Assembly (NCBI GenBank): GCA_027559495.1 | Contig: JAMXSV010000001.1 | Location: 310,001 to 374,000, forward strand | DNA from: Aurifilum marmelostoma | Taxonomy: Eukaryota > Ascomycota > Sordariomycetes > Diaporthales > Cryphonectriaceae | Length of the DNA stretch: 64,000 bases | Direction: 5' to 3' | Shown here: piece by piece, positions 44,358 through 56,546 of the stretch | Position numbering within the stretch: position 1 is the first letter of the stretch | How the letters are laid out: each line of letters starts with the position of its first letter | Made by a program: the position numbers and the translations under genes | The notes under the pieces: generated by a model | Told to the model about the DNA's origin: nothing | What the model saw: only the letters and a program-made list of their open reading frames with translations | The model's database searches: none

Positions 44358-45782
44358 GAGGACTTGCATGGAGGGGTCCTGTCCTTGCTTCCGTTTCTCC
44401 TTTATCTCATCCGATCATGTCATCGGTACTGTTGACTGATTCCCGTCCAATCCCCTCACGCCTGCTAAATTACCGATTTCCCCATACCAATCTCGGCACC
44501 ACGTCGACGTTGAGCTCAAAAGACAGACCGCATCCGTCCCCTCTCTGGACCTGAATCTTCCCCTTGCGGTAGATCGTCAACTTTAGGGCGAAGAGGTAAT
44601 CAATGGTGTGTTTTTTTTGTTCACTCAGAGGCTTCAGGGTGTGCATTCTTCAAGTCTCCAACGTGGTGGCATGGAGAGTCCGGAGAACGGTAGTTATCAG
44701 CCCGGCTTTGCAGGAAAGAAACAGTTCAACTGTGATGGATTGAGTTGGTTTGGTGAAAACGGAAAGCAACACGGACACGCATCTCTTTTTCCCCCCCCTT
44801 TCTTTCTTTTACCTGTGAACGCGCAATAATGGCCTGGTCTCCTGCGGTTCTTGTACATGGGCGTATCGGCATACGGCATCAAGGGGGCGATAATGGACCG
44901 AATGGTGCCCTCAAGAGGAACAGAGGGAGGGAGGGCAAGTCTTTCCTCGGGGCTTTTTTCCTACACATCGATCTTGTTGGTGAACATGAATCCAACTGAC
45001 GATGTCTCAATGTCTTGTGTCTGTCCGTCTCGTGTATTTTCGTGGTGATCATTTCGACCCGACACTCGTGATATTGTTCGTATATCAAGAGGGTGTCTCG
45101 ACCTCGACATGCTTTCTCTGTCTCCACACGCAGCCTACCTTGTGTGCTGAATGGCAAGGTATACTGCGAGTACGTCTTTCTCACAGTAGCTTGAAGCCTC
45201 GAATTCAAAGGAAGAAAGGACATGGTACCACGTCAATCATGTAGGTGAAACTCATTATAATCAATAAGGTACCATGTAATCAATAACCGTAATATGCAAG
45301 CCTGAGGAGACTGCGCCATGGCTGTGCGCCCAAAGCTCCTCGTCCGCTTTTCCACGACGCCCGCGGGCAGTAAAGACGGCCGAGAATCAAAAAAAAAAGA
45401 CAAGGGAATTGAAAAATTAAAAATCACGCGAAAGCCGTGTCCAATCAGACATGCTGTCCGTCTGTGTGACCTAGAAAAGTCGTGCCGCCGCTGCCGCTGT
45501 CGCTGGGGAAAAGTTCCGCTCAGCCTCGACAGCCCAGCTTCCAGTCTTCCCTACGCGGTTCAGTAACGCCATACAGGACTGAGGTTCCTGAGTCAAACCT
45601 TTTTCCCGGCCGCCCTCCTTCCCTATCGCTTCAGTATGTATATATATATATATATTTATTTATTATGAGCCGCCACCTTCTGCTCTTGAACGGAAATGGG
45701 CCAGAGTGTCTATGATCTTCTGGTCTCGCTTGATGCCGTGAGTACGGTTCAGCCCATCCAGCTTCTCCTGCATAACAGCATC
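44358..45782. other. Convergent 3' intergenic region
   Basis: This lies between two convergent stop codons. A TA-rich microsatellite is at about 45635-45655. No gene is seen. Confidence 0.5.
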
Positions 45783-47080
45783 CTATGCCCTGTCGCCATG
45801 CCTGGCCTTCCACTTGTCGCGGATGGCCGCGCCGTAGTCTTCCAGCATCTGCTGCGTGACGGGGTTCTGGATGCTCTCGATGACCTTGTCGACGACACTG
45901 ATGTGGTTGGCGTGCAGCTTGTCGTCTCGGAACCGGCTCATGCGCCACCTCCCGTTGTCGTCTACGTAGCACTCGATGATCCTGCCGATGAGCGGGTCGC
46001 TCAGACTCTTGAGCGTCTCCCACTCGTCTTCTGTGATGTGGAGACTGGCGTATTCCCGGTAGGGGTTCACGCCGGCGGGGACCTCGCCCTGCGCGAACAC
46101 CAGCAGCTTGGCCTGCGGGACGCTCTCGTAGTCAACGTAGGGGTCCCGGTAGCCCTCGGCTATGTCCTGCTCGTCCGGATCGACCATGGGGAAGTCCAGG
46201 TGCAGCTTAAAGTCGACAGTGTTCTCGTCGGCCGGTTTCCACTTGAGGATGTGCTCGTCGGTGCCGCACTTGTACGACGTCTCGCGGCAGGTGAAGATGA
46301 GCCCGTCGTTGCCGTGCGTCAGGTTGGGCAGGACCTCGTGGAAGATCTTGCCGAGGCCGTAGGCGAGCTGCATGTCCTTCATCACGAGCTGGAAGGCCTG
46401 GAACTTGGACTCGTGCGGGTACTTCTTGAACAGGTTCTTGTAGGGCACGTAGATGTTATGCTGGAAGTACGCCAGGCGCTTGTCTAGCTGCCGCTCCATG
46501 AGAAGCTTGCCGTCGAGGACGAGGCAGTCGAAGACGAGGAACGAGGGCTTCTCGGTGCCGTCGGGCTGGCGGTCCATGACCAGCTCGCCGTCGATGACCG
46601 TGTCCGTATGGTAGGCACCTTCGCTCTCCTGCGTCGGAAAGTGCAGGTTACGGTGCTGCATAAACCAAAAGTCGTTCTTGCGGTCGATCAGGTAGACGGC
46701 CTCGGAGCCGTGCTCGTCCTGGGTTAGGTAGAGGAGGTAGCGTATGCCGTCGGTCTTCTCGCAGACGTAGTAGCTACGACGAGCCAGAGGCCGGTCAGCA
46801 GGGGGCGGGAGGAGCGAGGGCACCCGGGGGGAGGCTACGTTCGTTCCCCTGATCACCAGGGTCTTTCGGGTGTGGGAGGAGGGACGTACTCTTTCTGCAG
46901 CAGGTCCTGCAGATGTCTCCTCGCAAAGCTGACAGGTTGAGCCCCGGGAAACCCAGGCTGTGCCCTCTGCAACAGCTGTGATACCTCCCTGCGCAGATCC
47001 ATGAGCAGCTGGCCCTCAGCCTTGATGCCAGGGTTGTCTATCCTGTCGATAGGTTTTGCATTCTCCGCCATAGTCGCCAT
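45783..47080 (-). CDS. ceg1: mRNA-capping enzyme alpha subunit (GTP:RNA guanylyltransferase)
   Basis: Two exons (47080-46890 and 46773-45783) encode 393 residues. The nucleotidyltransferase motifs appear in order. Motif I is EKTDGIR with K70 as the GMP-accepting lysine. Motif III is VIDGELVMD, IIIa FLVFDCLVLDG, IV NDGLIFTC and V ILKWKPADENTVDFKL. Motif VI lies in the C-terminal OB-fold (GRWRMSRFRDDKLHANH). The enzyme adds GMP to the 5' diphosphate of nascent pre-mRNA in the nucleus, working with a separate RNA triphosphatase in fungi. Length fits single-function fungal enzymes; there is no triphosphatase domain. The intron (115 nt, GTACGT…CGTAG) splits the Asp codon that precedes YYVCEKTDG. 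A second Met three residues in is an alternative start. Confidence 0.97.
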
Positions 47081-47241
47081 GATGGGCTGCTGCTGCTGCT
47101 GCTGCTCTTGCTGCTCTCCCCGCGCGCGCGCGTGCCGTTTCTTTGTAGCTGCTACTTCAATGACATGTATCCAGTAGGTGATGGTCGGTGCACCAGCAAT
47201 GGCATAACTGGGGATGATTGATGGTACTTTAAAAAAAGATG

Positions 47242-47285
<44 letters not shown>

Positions 47286-47895
47286 GAGTGGGAGGGGCAA
47301 GGCGTTAGGCAAGTTACTTGTATCCTTAATCCAAAAGTTCTTGAAGCGAAAGTGAGCCAGCCAAGTACTACTACTGGTAGTTTGTTCGACCAACAAGTAA
47401 TGCACAGTAGTAGCTGGTTAACTATAGAGAGATATTGCGCTGCCTGCCGCGCCGTCCTTCACTAAGTAGACGCGAGCTGCCAGGGGAGCCAGGCTGGCAG
47501 GGTTCAGGGGACCGTGGTGGGGTGGGGGCACTGAACATAGGGTCCTGGCACTGACAAGCCTTCTGAGGATCGGACCACCTCGGATGGTCCACCGATGGGC
47601 ACGCGCGGGTGTCCGCATCTCGCTCACGAGCACCCATCCCAGGCTCTTCAACACTGCTGGATATTCCCTTATTTCAGGATGGATCCCGGAATCATGCAGG
47701 TTTATGAATATCGGAGGTCATTATACAATTACAGAAGCCCTTCTCGAGTTGGCCACAAGACCCTGTAGAGTGAAAAAGAACAAGAAATAACGGGCTTGGT
47801 CTTCAAAGTCAGGTCATGATGCCGTTTCCTTCCTCGACAGGTCGCCCCATCTTCTGTGCACAGCAACTTGCGCGCGCGTGCTGCCACCCATCCTT
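47081..47895. other. Intergenic with GA repeat, upstream of the capping enzyme gene
   Basis: This holds the presumed capping-enzyme promoter. It includes a GCT-rich tract directly before the start codon (about 47084-47115), a 15-unit AG repeat at 47251-47280 and the 3' flank of snx41. No gene is seen. Confidence 0.5.
47251..47280. repeat. AG dinucleotide microsatellite (15 units)
   Basis: An uninterrupted AG run, about 170-200 bp upstream of the capping-enzyme start codon, where GAGA-type sequence could influence transcription. Confidence 0.9.
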
Positions 47896-50042
47896 CTAGG
47901 ACTCATCGATCTTGTTGACCTCCGCGCGCGCGTCCTCCCACGTCTCTTTATTCTTCTTGGCCCACTCGATCTGACTCTTTGCATAGGCAAGCTGTATGTA
48001 AAGTTAGCCGCGGATCGGAGGAGGCCCTCTGCATGTAGGCAGAGGAGGAAGCAGGGCAATCTCACCATGTACTTTCTCAGGTCGTCTTCCTTCTCTCTCT
48101 GGAATCTCTTCATATCTTTCAGGACGCTGGCGCTTGCATCCTTTACATCCTGCGCTACTGCCACCTGTGCCTGCTCGAGCTGGGCGATAGACTCCCGCGT
48201 CCTGCCTATGGTGTCGCGGCGGGTCTTTTCTGGGTCAACGTCGGCAACGCCCTGGATGGCATGTCGGATGGGGCCAAAGATCTTGTTCGTGATCGAGTTG
48301 CCGCTTGCCACCTTCTTGTGGCTGGCACCATTGCTGGCTCTCTCGGGAGAGCCAATCGCAGCCGATGGTGCGGATGATATATCGCCGTGTGTAGGCGGAA
48401 AGTCAGAGTCGATGGATGCAGTATCCTCCTGGCTACCGTCCCTGCGATGGCTGTTCGGCGACTCCTGTGAGCTCGTAGATCTCCTGGGCGGCTGAATCTG
48501 CTGGCTCCCGCTGAGGTACTGGTCGATCCTCCGGGCTTCCGCCTCGCTCCTCTCGAGCTGGTCCAGCAGCAGCCGCTTCTTGTTGAGCTCGTCATTTGTC
48601 ATCTCCTGCTGCACCCGCTTGAGCACTCGGTACTTGAGCACGCTTCGAACCACACCCGCGAACTGGGCATTCTCTCTCATAGGCTCGGCAAAACTCGCGC
48701 CGAGAGAGCCGGACAGCTCTTCCGTAGCCACATATGACATGTCCACCGCCTGCCCGACCCGCTCAATTACTGGGCCCAGCGTCGGGTCCTGCTCGGACAG
48801 CGCGAACGCGTTGTACTTGGCGCCGAGCTCTGACAGGTCGGAAGACAGCGTCGACAGGTGGCTGAGAGTACGCCGGTTGACCTTCTCCATGGGTCCCATA
48901 AGCAACTGCTCCAGCTCCTTGATGGACGTCTCGAAGGACGTGAAGTATGGATCCAGCTCCTGCTCGCTGAGGTTGGCATTGTCAGGCGGGAATCTGGCCA
49001 AGCCCGGGTCGCTGCTCGTCCCGAAGGCAGCCTCTGCACTCGGGCCTATCCCCTGGGACTTCAGCCTTGCCGAAGTTGCTGGCACTGGGAGGTAGCTGTG
49101 GGCAGGCGTCGGGTTGGCGGGATCCAGGGGTGGAGCTTTATAGACAGACTTTGGTATGGAAGCGACAGGGTGGGAGTGCAGGACCTCGTTCTGTGGGGAC
49201 TCTGCGATCAGTAATTGATCCCACTGAATGCGTGCGCGACCACATGCTTACCCAGCTCGCGTTCGGGTCAAGAAATCGCCACCAGACCCCGTCGGTGCGG
49301 ACTTGCTCCATCTTGCGACAGCGATTCAGGAAAACGGCGAGCATGCGCTTGCGCAGGTCGATGATCTGCTGGTCCTGCTTCGCATTGGTAGGATTGGCAG
49401 CGTAGTCGGCCATGGTGTGCTTCTCGGGGATGGGCGGAATGATGAGGGTAGGGTGAAGTCGGCAGAGGGCGTCGCGAAGGGAGGCAAACTCAGAATACCG
49501 CCTGCGAACCTCGAGGTCCTAAGTGCGCTCATTAGCCAAGATTCAAGACACAACACAGGCCGCCGGCCTCCTTACGCCTGTCCTGATAGTGTAGACAATA
49601 TATCTGCCGCCGCTCTCCAAGCTTTTCCCAGCATCGGTGATCAATATTGGCAGCTGAGGATTTTCGTAGAGAATCTGCTCGATGCGGCTGTCATAGCCAC
49701 CAGGCTTCCTCCGCGGAACCACCTGCGCCTGGACCTCATCATCCTCATCGCTCTCCGTCAGCCTCGCCGGGGGATGGTAGTCGGAATGGTAAGAATCCTC
49801 CGAAGTCTGCGGCGCATCGTACTGTGGATCTACAGGTTCCCAATCAGAGTCAGTAACCTCTGGAGATGAATCGAGGGGCACATCCTCAAACATATTGATC
49901 AGGATTTGAGGGCATTAGTGAGCATATAAGCGGAGAGGTACGCACACTGGGACGGTGAGGATGGATTGTCGATGGAGGAGGTGAAAGAGTCCCTCCTGTC
50001 AAAGTCATCCCCATAGGGATTGTTGTCCTCGTCGTTCCACAT
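47896..50042 (-). CDS. snx41: Sorting nexin, Snx41/Atg20 type (PX-BAR)
   Basis: Five exons (50042-49944, 49884-49576, 49518-49252, 49190-48066, 47991-47896) give 631 residues. It begins MWNDEDNNPYGDDFDRRDSF. The PX domain spans about 98-230 and includes the phosphoinositide-binding RRRYSEF (141-147) and LIIPPIPEKH. The linker HPVASIPKSVYKAPPLDPANP is characteristic of this family. A long coiled BAR-like region follows, broken by a Ser/Gln-rich insert, and the protein ends EWAKKNKETWEDARAEVNK. In yeasts Snx41 and Atg20 work with Snx4 to retrieve proteins from endosomes and to support selective autophagy. Introns 2-4 are normal GT-AG (57, 61 and 74 nt). The first junction is unclear: no GT-AG pair keeps frame, but a GC-AG intron (49885-49943) does, joining SPSQC to DVPLDSSPEV. 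Assignment to Snx41 rather than Atg20 is tentative. Confidence 0.88.
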
Positions 50043-51639
50043 GATAACAGCACTTCAAGGGAGCAGATTCTCAGAGGCAGATGTTGCGGGGATTCCTGAA
50101 CCTGTTGACACCCAAGACTTCCTCTGACTGACCAAGACTTGGGGTCAGAGGTACAGTCAGCCCACTGCTTGAGCAGCCTGTCGGTGACTGGTCGCAAGGT
50201 GGCAGGACAAGACAAGGCCAGACGGGGAGGGAGAGGGGGGAGGACGAGGGGGCTGATGACAGTGGGGCTTTCTCTAGTTGTCACAGAGCGTGAGGGAGTG
50301 CCGGAATTCTGAGTGTGAGGTCAGGCTCAGTTTTTCCTTGGACAAATGGAAGGAAGATGTCTCGACGTTGTATATGAAGAGGCGGGCTTATTGTTGCCAG
50401 TGTCTGGTGGGGGGTGAGGAAGCTTGTGAGGTTCAAGATGCTGTGCTCGGCTCCACAAGCTTGTCACCTCAACTGCAGAGAGGCCTGAGAGGCTAGGAGC
50501 ACTGGGCAATGACGAATGTTAGTGGAGCACGGACCATCCCTGACATCCAGCCACATCCCTGCCACATCGTGTACCTGAACCCTGAAAACAGCCCTTCCTA
50601 CTCAGCAGTAATTGCTAGTCACATTGCAAGCAAGATATGTGCACTGATTTCTCAACCCAAGCAAGTCTCCTCTGCGATTATGTATTGTTTTCTTTTTCCT
50701 CCGTTCTGTCTGTGGGTCTCTTTGGCTAGTTTCATTGCCCACCATCTCCAACTGGCCATTACTGGTGTTATACCTCAGATATACTGGACAAAGTCTGCCG
50801 GTCCAATGCCAGGTTCAGACAGCCAGTCTTCTGATTCCACACCCTCAATGCTGGACTAGATGTCCAGCAGCATCTGGCCGGCACGCAGTACGCCATTGCT
50901 AGTCGTGACTGATCCTCGTCATAATATTGCATCTTTGTATAGACCAAGAAAGGTATGTAGTGAGGCAGCTCAGCCTTTGTGTCCTATGCACCAGTTCAGG
51001 CCGAAGGATGGCGGGTGCAATGGATTTGTATCTTGTTGAGTAAATCAAGGCAATGGACTGGCGCACTAGCCGATGTCGTTTGAGGCCCGTCTGGGAGTGA
51101 GTGTTCATGTCTGGAAATTTACTGCTTCTCCAGGACAGCCGACCACACTCGCATACGGACAACCGAGACACTCTTCCCATAGCACTCAGAATCGTCCCTG
51201 ACTTCTTTTGCTGGATTGCATGCTTGAGAGGCCGGCACACCGTGTGTCTGCTGGCCGTCTCGGTCAAGGTGGTGGATGCTCCAGTGCCGCTGCCACGAGA
51301 GCCCTGCAGCAGAGGACCTGAGATGGGGAGAGGTGGACATTTGCAAGTCCGAGAGAAAACCACACCGAAGCCGAGAGAAGAGACGAACATTCGTCATCAT
51401 GTCTTTAGAGAATATTCACACGAGAAACTACCATTCATCCTATCGAAAACAGTCCATTCAAGAGAAGGAGTGGGAAAGAAAAATGTAATCACAGGTGGCC
51501 CTATTTGGGGCTATCGCTAGCCAGTTTCACGCACCGATTTATCCCACCAAAAAGACACCAGATATCCTATTGTCCGATTGGTCCCCGCAGCAAACTCCTC
51601 ATTAACCTGAGACTCCGGGTCTCACATGCATAGTAGAAC
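50043..51639. other. Intergenic, partly low in CpG
   Basis: The left 500 bases are the presumed snx41 promoter. About 50.5-51.1 kb is poor in CpG and rich in CA/TG, similar in character to 40.5-41.7 kb. No coding sequence, repeat array or RNA gene is supported. Confidence 0.5.
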
Positions 51640-54028
51640 CTACGTAGATGTGAGTGCCGTATCTTTCCCAACTCGCTTGTTGACCTTCTCGCGGTGCTGT
51701 TTGTTCCTCAGATGCACAGCAAAGTTGTCGGCAGACTCTCCTGGACCTGGGGTGTACAGCTTGCCAGGGCAGTCCGTGCAGCGTATCCTGGGCAGGAACA
51801 TCCATTTGACGTTTGGCGGCGGCGCTGAGCCTGGTGGAATCTGTAGAGCTGGAGTGATGATGATCTCGCTGTCGGCATGTACGGCGCAGTGCCGCATGGT
51901 CCCCTCAAAGGCATCAAACTTCCAGATCTGACGAAGACCGTCTAGGGCTGCATTGAGCCAGTCGGGGGGAGGCGGCTGTGTGTGGATACTTGCGTCAGCT
52001 ACAATGGTTCATGCGAGATTGGGTGTTGCAGCGGGACTTACAGCAGAGAGAGGAGGCTCTCCTTGAGCCGGAGGCGGAGGGGCGGGCACGCGACCGAGTT
52101 GAGGCTGTGGAGGTTGTGGGGTCGCGCTGGATGCGTTGCTGGGGGCCTTCGCAAGATTTGGCTTGGCCGCTGAGGGCGTCGGTGGAGGGGGGGCCCATGC
52201 GGCCTTGTGGTGTGGATGCGCTTGCTGCTCGTGTCTGAGCTGGTGTCTGCGAGCCCGACGGGAGAGGCTTTCCCGTCTTCAAGCTCCAGAGCAGATGTCG
52301 GACCTTCTCATAGCTCTTCGGTATCCTGATGGTAACCAAGTAATTTCGTGGCTCGTCTGGAGTCTCCTGGACCTCGCGACCGTACCGCCGTCCTGATGCC
52401 ACGCGGGTCTCGTGATGATGTGACGTGATGACTTCGGGGGTCTCTGAGCGGCCCAGGTGGGCCATCTTTTGTTGCGCCGCTGTTGCAGCACCACGCATGT
52501 TCCTCGTGCGAGCTGTGCCCGTTGGAACGTGCGACGGCGCTGGAGAGTCGGGTCCAGACTCGTCGCTCTCGTCTGAATCAGAAAAGGCACCGTCGTGACC
52601 ACCGGCTCCTCTCCTGCCTCTTCCACCGCCAGCGCCTCCGACTCGTTTGTAGAGTCCGCTCTTGTCCACGGACGTAGCTGCGCCTGGCAAGGTCTCTGAG
52701 ACGACCATAGTCCGTATCGTCCTCTGTCTCTCCTTGAGATCGGGCAGCTGAGGTCCACCACGCCGGTTCACCGACCGCTTCTGCTTCCGCTGCTCTCTCA
52801 GGAATGCGCCCTCGTTCTTCTCCATCAGCGCTTCGTCCATCTCGTACAGATATGGCGCATACTCCTTGGCCTGCTGCTGCGGTCGAAACACGGTGGGGAG
52901 CGGCGAGGGGAGAAAGGCGGCCACGAGATCCGGCTCCTCCACCGGCCTGCCGTCGAATGGGTGGCCTATGCTGTATAAGCTGCGGGTGAAGAGTTGGGTT
53001 TGCTCTCGGATGCAATGCGCTATCGCCGTGGTGAACTCTCCCGACAGTGACAGGTCGCGCGCCATAACTCGAGCAAACTCTTCCGGTGAGTTTATGGGAT
53101 TGTTGATCTCCCACTCGAACTGGTCAACGAGGGTGACGGCGCCGATTGTGATGTTGAGCTTGATCAATATTCTCATCTCGTCGTTCTTGTAGGCCGAGTA
53201 GGGCAGCTCGGGGTCGAGGGCGTCTTCTTCAGAGTAGACCATGGGATAGAAATCCTGGAGTTGATCCCGCAGCTGCTGGTGAACCTGCTCGTAGACGGGA
53301 CGGTCGAGCGGCGTCTTGAGACCCATATCCTCCACAAGCTGTGCGCAGAATAGGTCCATCGGTATAAGTCTGTCGTGGAGGTTCCACGTGAAGGTGTCGC
53401 GCAGCCTGACCTTGTCGTAGTCGATCTCCACTCGTATCGGCACCAGCTCTTCGTACTGCTCGGCCTGCTCCTTCATGTCTTTGCGGCTAGGCCTGGGCAG
53501 GGCTGGCGTCGCCCGTCTGCCAGGCCGCGGCTTGTCTTTGGGGTAGATGAGGCGAGGCTGGGTTGAGGTCTCGGTGTGGCCGTTGCCAAAGCCATTGTAG
53601 CCCATACCGTATAGCTTCCGGTGAGGAAATGCCTGCGCGTACTCGGTCTGGACAGCGCGGTAGTCGGTCATCTCCATGCGCCGCCTCTTGGAGAACTGCT
53701 CGATCTGGTCTTGCGCCTGCTTCAGGGCCGCCGTGGCGACCTTGTCTCTGTTCATGATCCTCTCCAGGTTGTACCTCTCGAAGGATTCCCTGTCGCGTAC
53801 GGGAACGGTGACCTCGGGGGTCGGGTCCTTGGACTTGGAGTCTCTCGATGCTGATGTCTCACCTGTGCTGTTTTCTGGCGCAGGTGTGGATGATGAGGGA
53901 CCTGCAGTTGCGCTCTCAGGTGCGCCAGCTGAAGATGGCTCACCCACATTCGCAGAGGCAACAGGTGCAGAAGAGCCTGAGGCTGTCGCCTCAGCAACAG
54001 ACGACAAGGCATCAGAAGAAGATGCCAT
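51640..54028 (-). CDS. snf5: SWI/SNF chromatin-remodelling subunit Snf5 (one-base frame break in a C7 run)
   Basis: Two exons (54028-52042 and 51975-51640) give about 773 residues. After a low-complexity start comes the SNF5/INI1 domain: repeat 1 near 195-240 (ELVPIRVEIDYDKVRLRDTF) and repeat 2 near 283-370 (NDEMRILIKLNITIGAVTLV, then REQTQLFTRSLYSIGHPFDG). The C-terminal exon carries a Cys/His motif, IRCTDCPGKLYTPGP followed by NFAVHLRNKQH, found in fungal Snf5 homologues and probably zinc-binding. The protein is a core scaffold of SWI/SNF that contacts the nucleosome acidic patch in known complexes. Exon 1 is 1987 nt, one too many for its phase-0 end. The frame breaks at seven G at 52187-52193 (C7 in the mRNA), after STPQGRMGP. 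Dropping one C continues as PPTPSAAKPNLAK to SAPPPPDWLNAAL across the intron (GTAAGT…CACAG). Without that change translation runs out of family resemblance. Confidence 0.91.
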
Positions 54029-54983
54029 GATGGGCGACAGAGCAATTGTAGATCTGGGAGGTCAGGGTTGTCGATGTTGAGGTGGAGGTGCGTAGGTGTG
54101 AGGGCTGTTGCAACAAGGCGACGCGCTGTTGATGGTGCAAAGGCGAGGCGTCTCTAGGAGAGGGAGGGAATAATTATTGCTGTGATTCTGACCGGCATGT
54201 GCAATCAAAGACATCCAAAACCTAAATGATGAGGCTCAAGATCAGCACAGGTTTGGGGCTGTCGCGTTGTCGCGCTCCCATTTGCAGCAGGGTATCGCGG
54301 TGGGAAGATGGCAAGATGCTGAACAGCCAGTCTCCGCTGGCAAACCAGGTGCAAGTTGGGGCGGCTTAACAGCTGCAGCAGAAGGCTGACCCCTGTGCGC
54401 CTGGGAAAAATACTTTCAGCTTGGGGGGTTCCTGGGTGAGGAGAAAAGTTACTCAGGCCCAGTGCTGATTTCATAGTTGCACGGACAGCGCTGTGGCTGG
54501 TGCATGCATGAGCAGGCCACACCTGTGTGCAGGGATCTGACTGCTAAGCTATGGGCCTATGGGCCCCCTTAGCAGTGCAGCAGCAGCCGCAGAGCTCGGG
54601 CAGGGTGCGGATCCCTGGCACAGGAGCCCCGGCACCCAGCACCCAGCACCAGCAGGCAATGCTGTCATTGTGCCTGTTGCAGAAGCAAATCGGTACCCAA
54701 TTGCCTTTCGTCACCGGATCCCACAGAAATCAGGGCTCCCCTCCCCCGCTTTGAAAACGCTTCTAGAGGGGTCGAAAATACCTGCTCCCCTCCCTCCCTC
54801 ACCTCTAAGCAAGCCGAGCTTCTGCATTCGTTCTCCCTCAGGTACCCAACCTGACCTTTTCCCCCCTTTCCCTCCCTCTCCCTCACCTTGAAGTCCAAAA
54901 CCAAAACACAAAAAGTACAAACCCCAACACAGACTTTCATTGATATCAGCATCGACTTCCAAGGTCGAGGTCCACAAGCAAAA
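54029..54983. other. Divergent promoter region, snf5 / EBP1-type gene
   Basis: Both start codons face away from this interval, so it should hold both promoters. The last 150 bases before 54984 are C/T-rich then CA-rich, typical of a highly expressed fungal gene's leader. No gene is seen. Confidence 0.5.
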
Positions 54984-56546
54984 ATGGCGACTGAAGAGAA
55001 GGAAATCGGTTAGCTCACCCCACCTCACCTGCTCCAATACACTCCTCGACGTTGTGCTTCCTGCCCTCGTGCCTGTTCTCTTGTTCCAATTGGACTGGTC
55101 TAGGGCATCAGAGCGGGCCTTACGTCTTTTGACGGCAATCTGGCACCTCTTTCAACTCATCACATCAAAGACAAGAAGACACCAGAGCCAAGAGACAGCA
55201 TACCATGTGCATAATTGCTGACCCAGCGCTGCAGACTACACCCTCAACAACCCCGACACCCTGACCAAGTACAAGACTGCTGCTGAGATCTCTGAGAAGG
55301 TCTTGGCTGCCGTCAAGGACCTCTGCGTCGCCGGCGAGAAGATCGTCGAGATCTGCGAGAAGGGCGACAAGCTCCTTGAGGAGGAAGTATCCAAGGTCTA
55401 CCGCGGAAAGAAAGTCTCGAAGGGTACAGTAGTAGCATCCTCACTCCCTCGTGCTCTCGAAAGGACCTCATTGCTGACGGGGTGCTGAGTATAGGCTTTG
55501 CTCACCCGACGACCGTTTCCCCTAGCTCCTATGTCACCCCCTACACCCCGCTGAAGTCGGACGAGAAGGAGGCTGCTGTTGAGCTCCAGGAGGGTGAGCC
55601 CGTCAAGATCCAGCTCGGTGCCCAGATTGATGGATTCGCTTCCATCGTCTGCGACACCATCATCGTCGCCGCCAAGGACAAGGCTCAGGATGTGATCGAG
55701 GGCCGGACTGCCGATCTGATGCTGGCCACCTACTACGCCAATGAGCTTCTGCTGAGGCTGATGCTGCCCCCCGGTGTGCTCGCCTCGGGCACCGATGAGG
55801 AGAAGGCGAAGGCTGCCGCCGCCAAGCCCAAGACGCAGGGCCAGATCAACGCTCTGATCGAGAAGATTGCCAAGAGCTACGAGGTCAACACCGTCGAGAG
55901 CACCACCACCTGGCTCTTCAGCCGCAACGAGATCGAGGACAAGAAGAAGATCGTGCTCGCCCCGGGAGATGGCTCCAAGGGCGATGGCACCCCCGAGATC
56001 GGTGAGGTCTGGGGTGTCGAGATGGGCATGAGCTTGGGATCGGGCAAGGTCAAGCAGCTCGAGCAGAGGGCCACCCTGCACCGCCGCACCGCCCTGCAGC
56101 AGCCTCTGAAGCGGCCTACGTCCAGGAAGGTCCTCAGCGAGGTGCAGAAGAAGTTCAACATGTTCCCCTTCAGCCTGCGACAGCTGGAGGACGAAAAGGA
56201 CGCCAAGGTCGGCGTCGTGGAGTGTGTTCGGTCGGGTATCTTCCGCCAGTATGAGCTCGTCGGCGAGAAGGATAACTCCCCGGTTGTCAGGACCTGGACG
56301 ACTATCGGTAAGTCTTACAATCCTCCCGCACTCAGAGAGGGGAATGGGGGGAGAGAGACGGCTGACCTCGAAATAGCCATCACCAAGAACGGCATCACCA
56401 AGGTTGGCGCGCCACCTGCTTGGGACTTGACCAAGTTCAAGACGGACAAGAAGATCACCGATGAGGAGATCCTCAAGATCCTGGAGCAGCCTCTGTCTAA
56501 GAACAAGGGCAAGAAGAAGAAGAAGCCAGCCAGCACTGAGGCCTAG
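54984..56546 (+). CDS. EBP1/PA2G4-like protein (curved DNA-binding protein Cdb4 type, M24 fold)
   Basis: Four exons (54984-55008, 55235-55423, 55495-56307, 56377-56546) encode 398 residues, close to human PA2G4 in length. It begins MATEEKEIDYTLNNPD. The family order is clear: NNPDTLTKYKTAAEISEKVL, then EICEKGDKLLEEE, GFAHPTTVSPSSYVTPYTPL, IQLGAQIDGFASIVCDTIIV and FSLRQLEDEKDAKVGVVEC. It ends in a basic tail (NKGKKKKK) likely to bind RNA. These proteins have the methionine-aminopeptidase fold but are generally considered inactive. They associate with pre-60S or translating ribosomes and in fission yeast bind curved DNA. Introns are 226, 71 and 69 nt. Only 25 coding nt precede intron 1, a common pattern in highly expressed ribosome-related fungal genes, and codon use here is strongly biased, as expected for high expression. 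Confidence 0.9.

Noticed and set aside
43527..44369. A long Gly/Arg-rich minus-strand frame
   Set aside because: It is an antisense reading of the Ser/Thr codon-rich exon of the membrane protein, and its composition is an artefact of that codon use.
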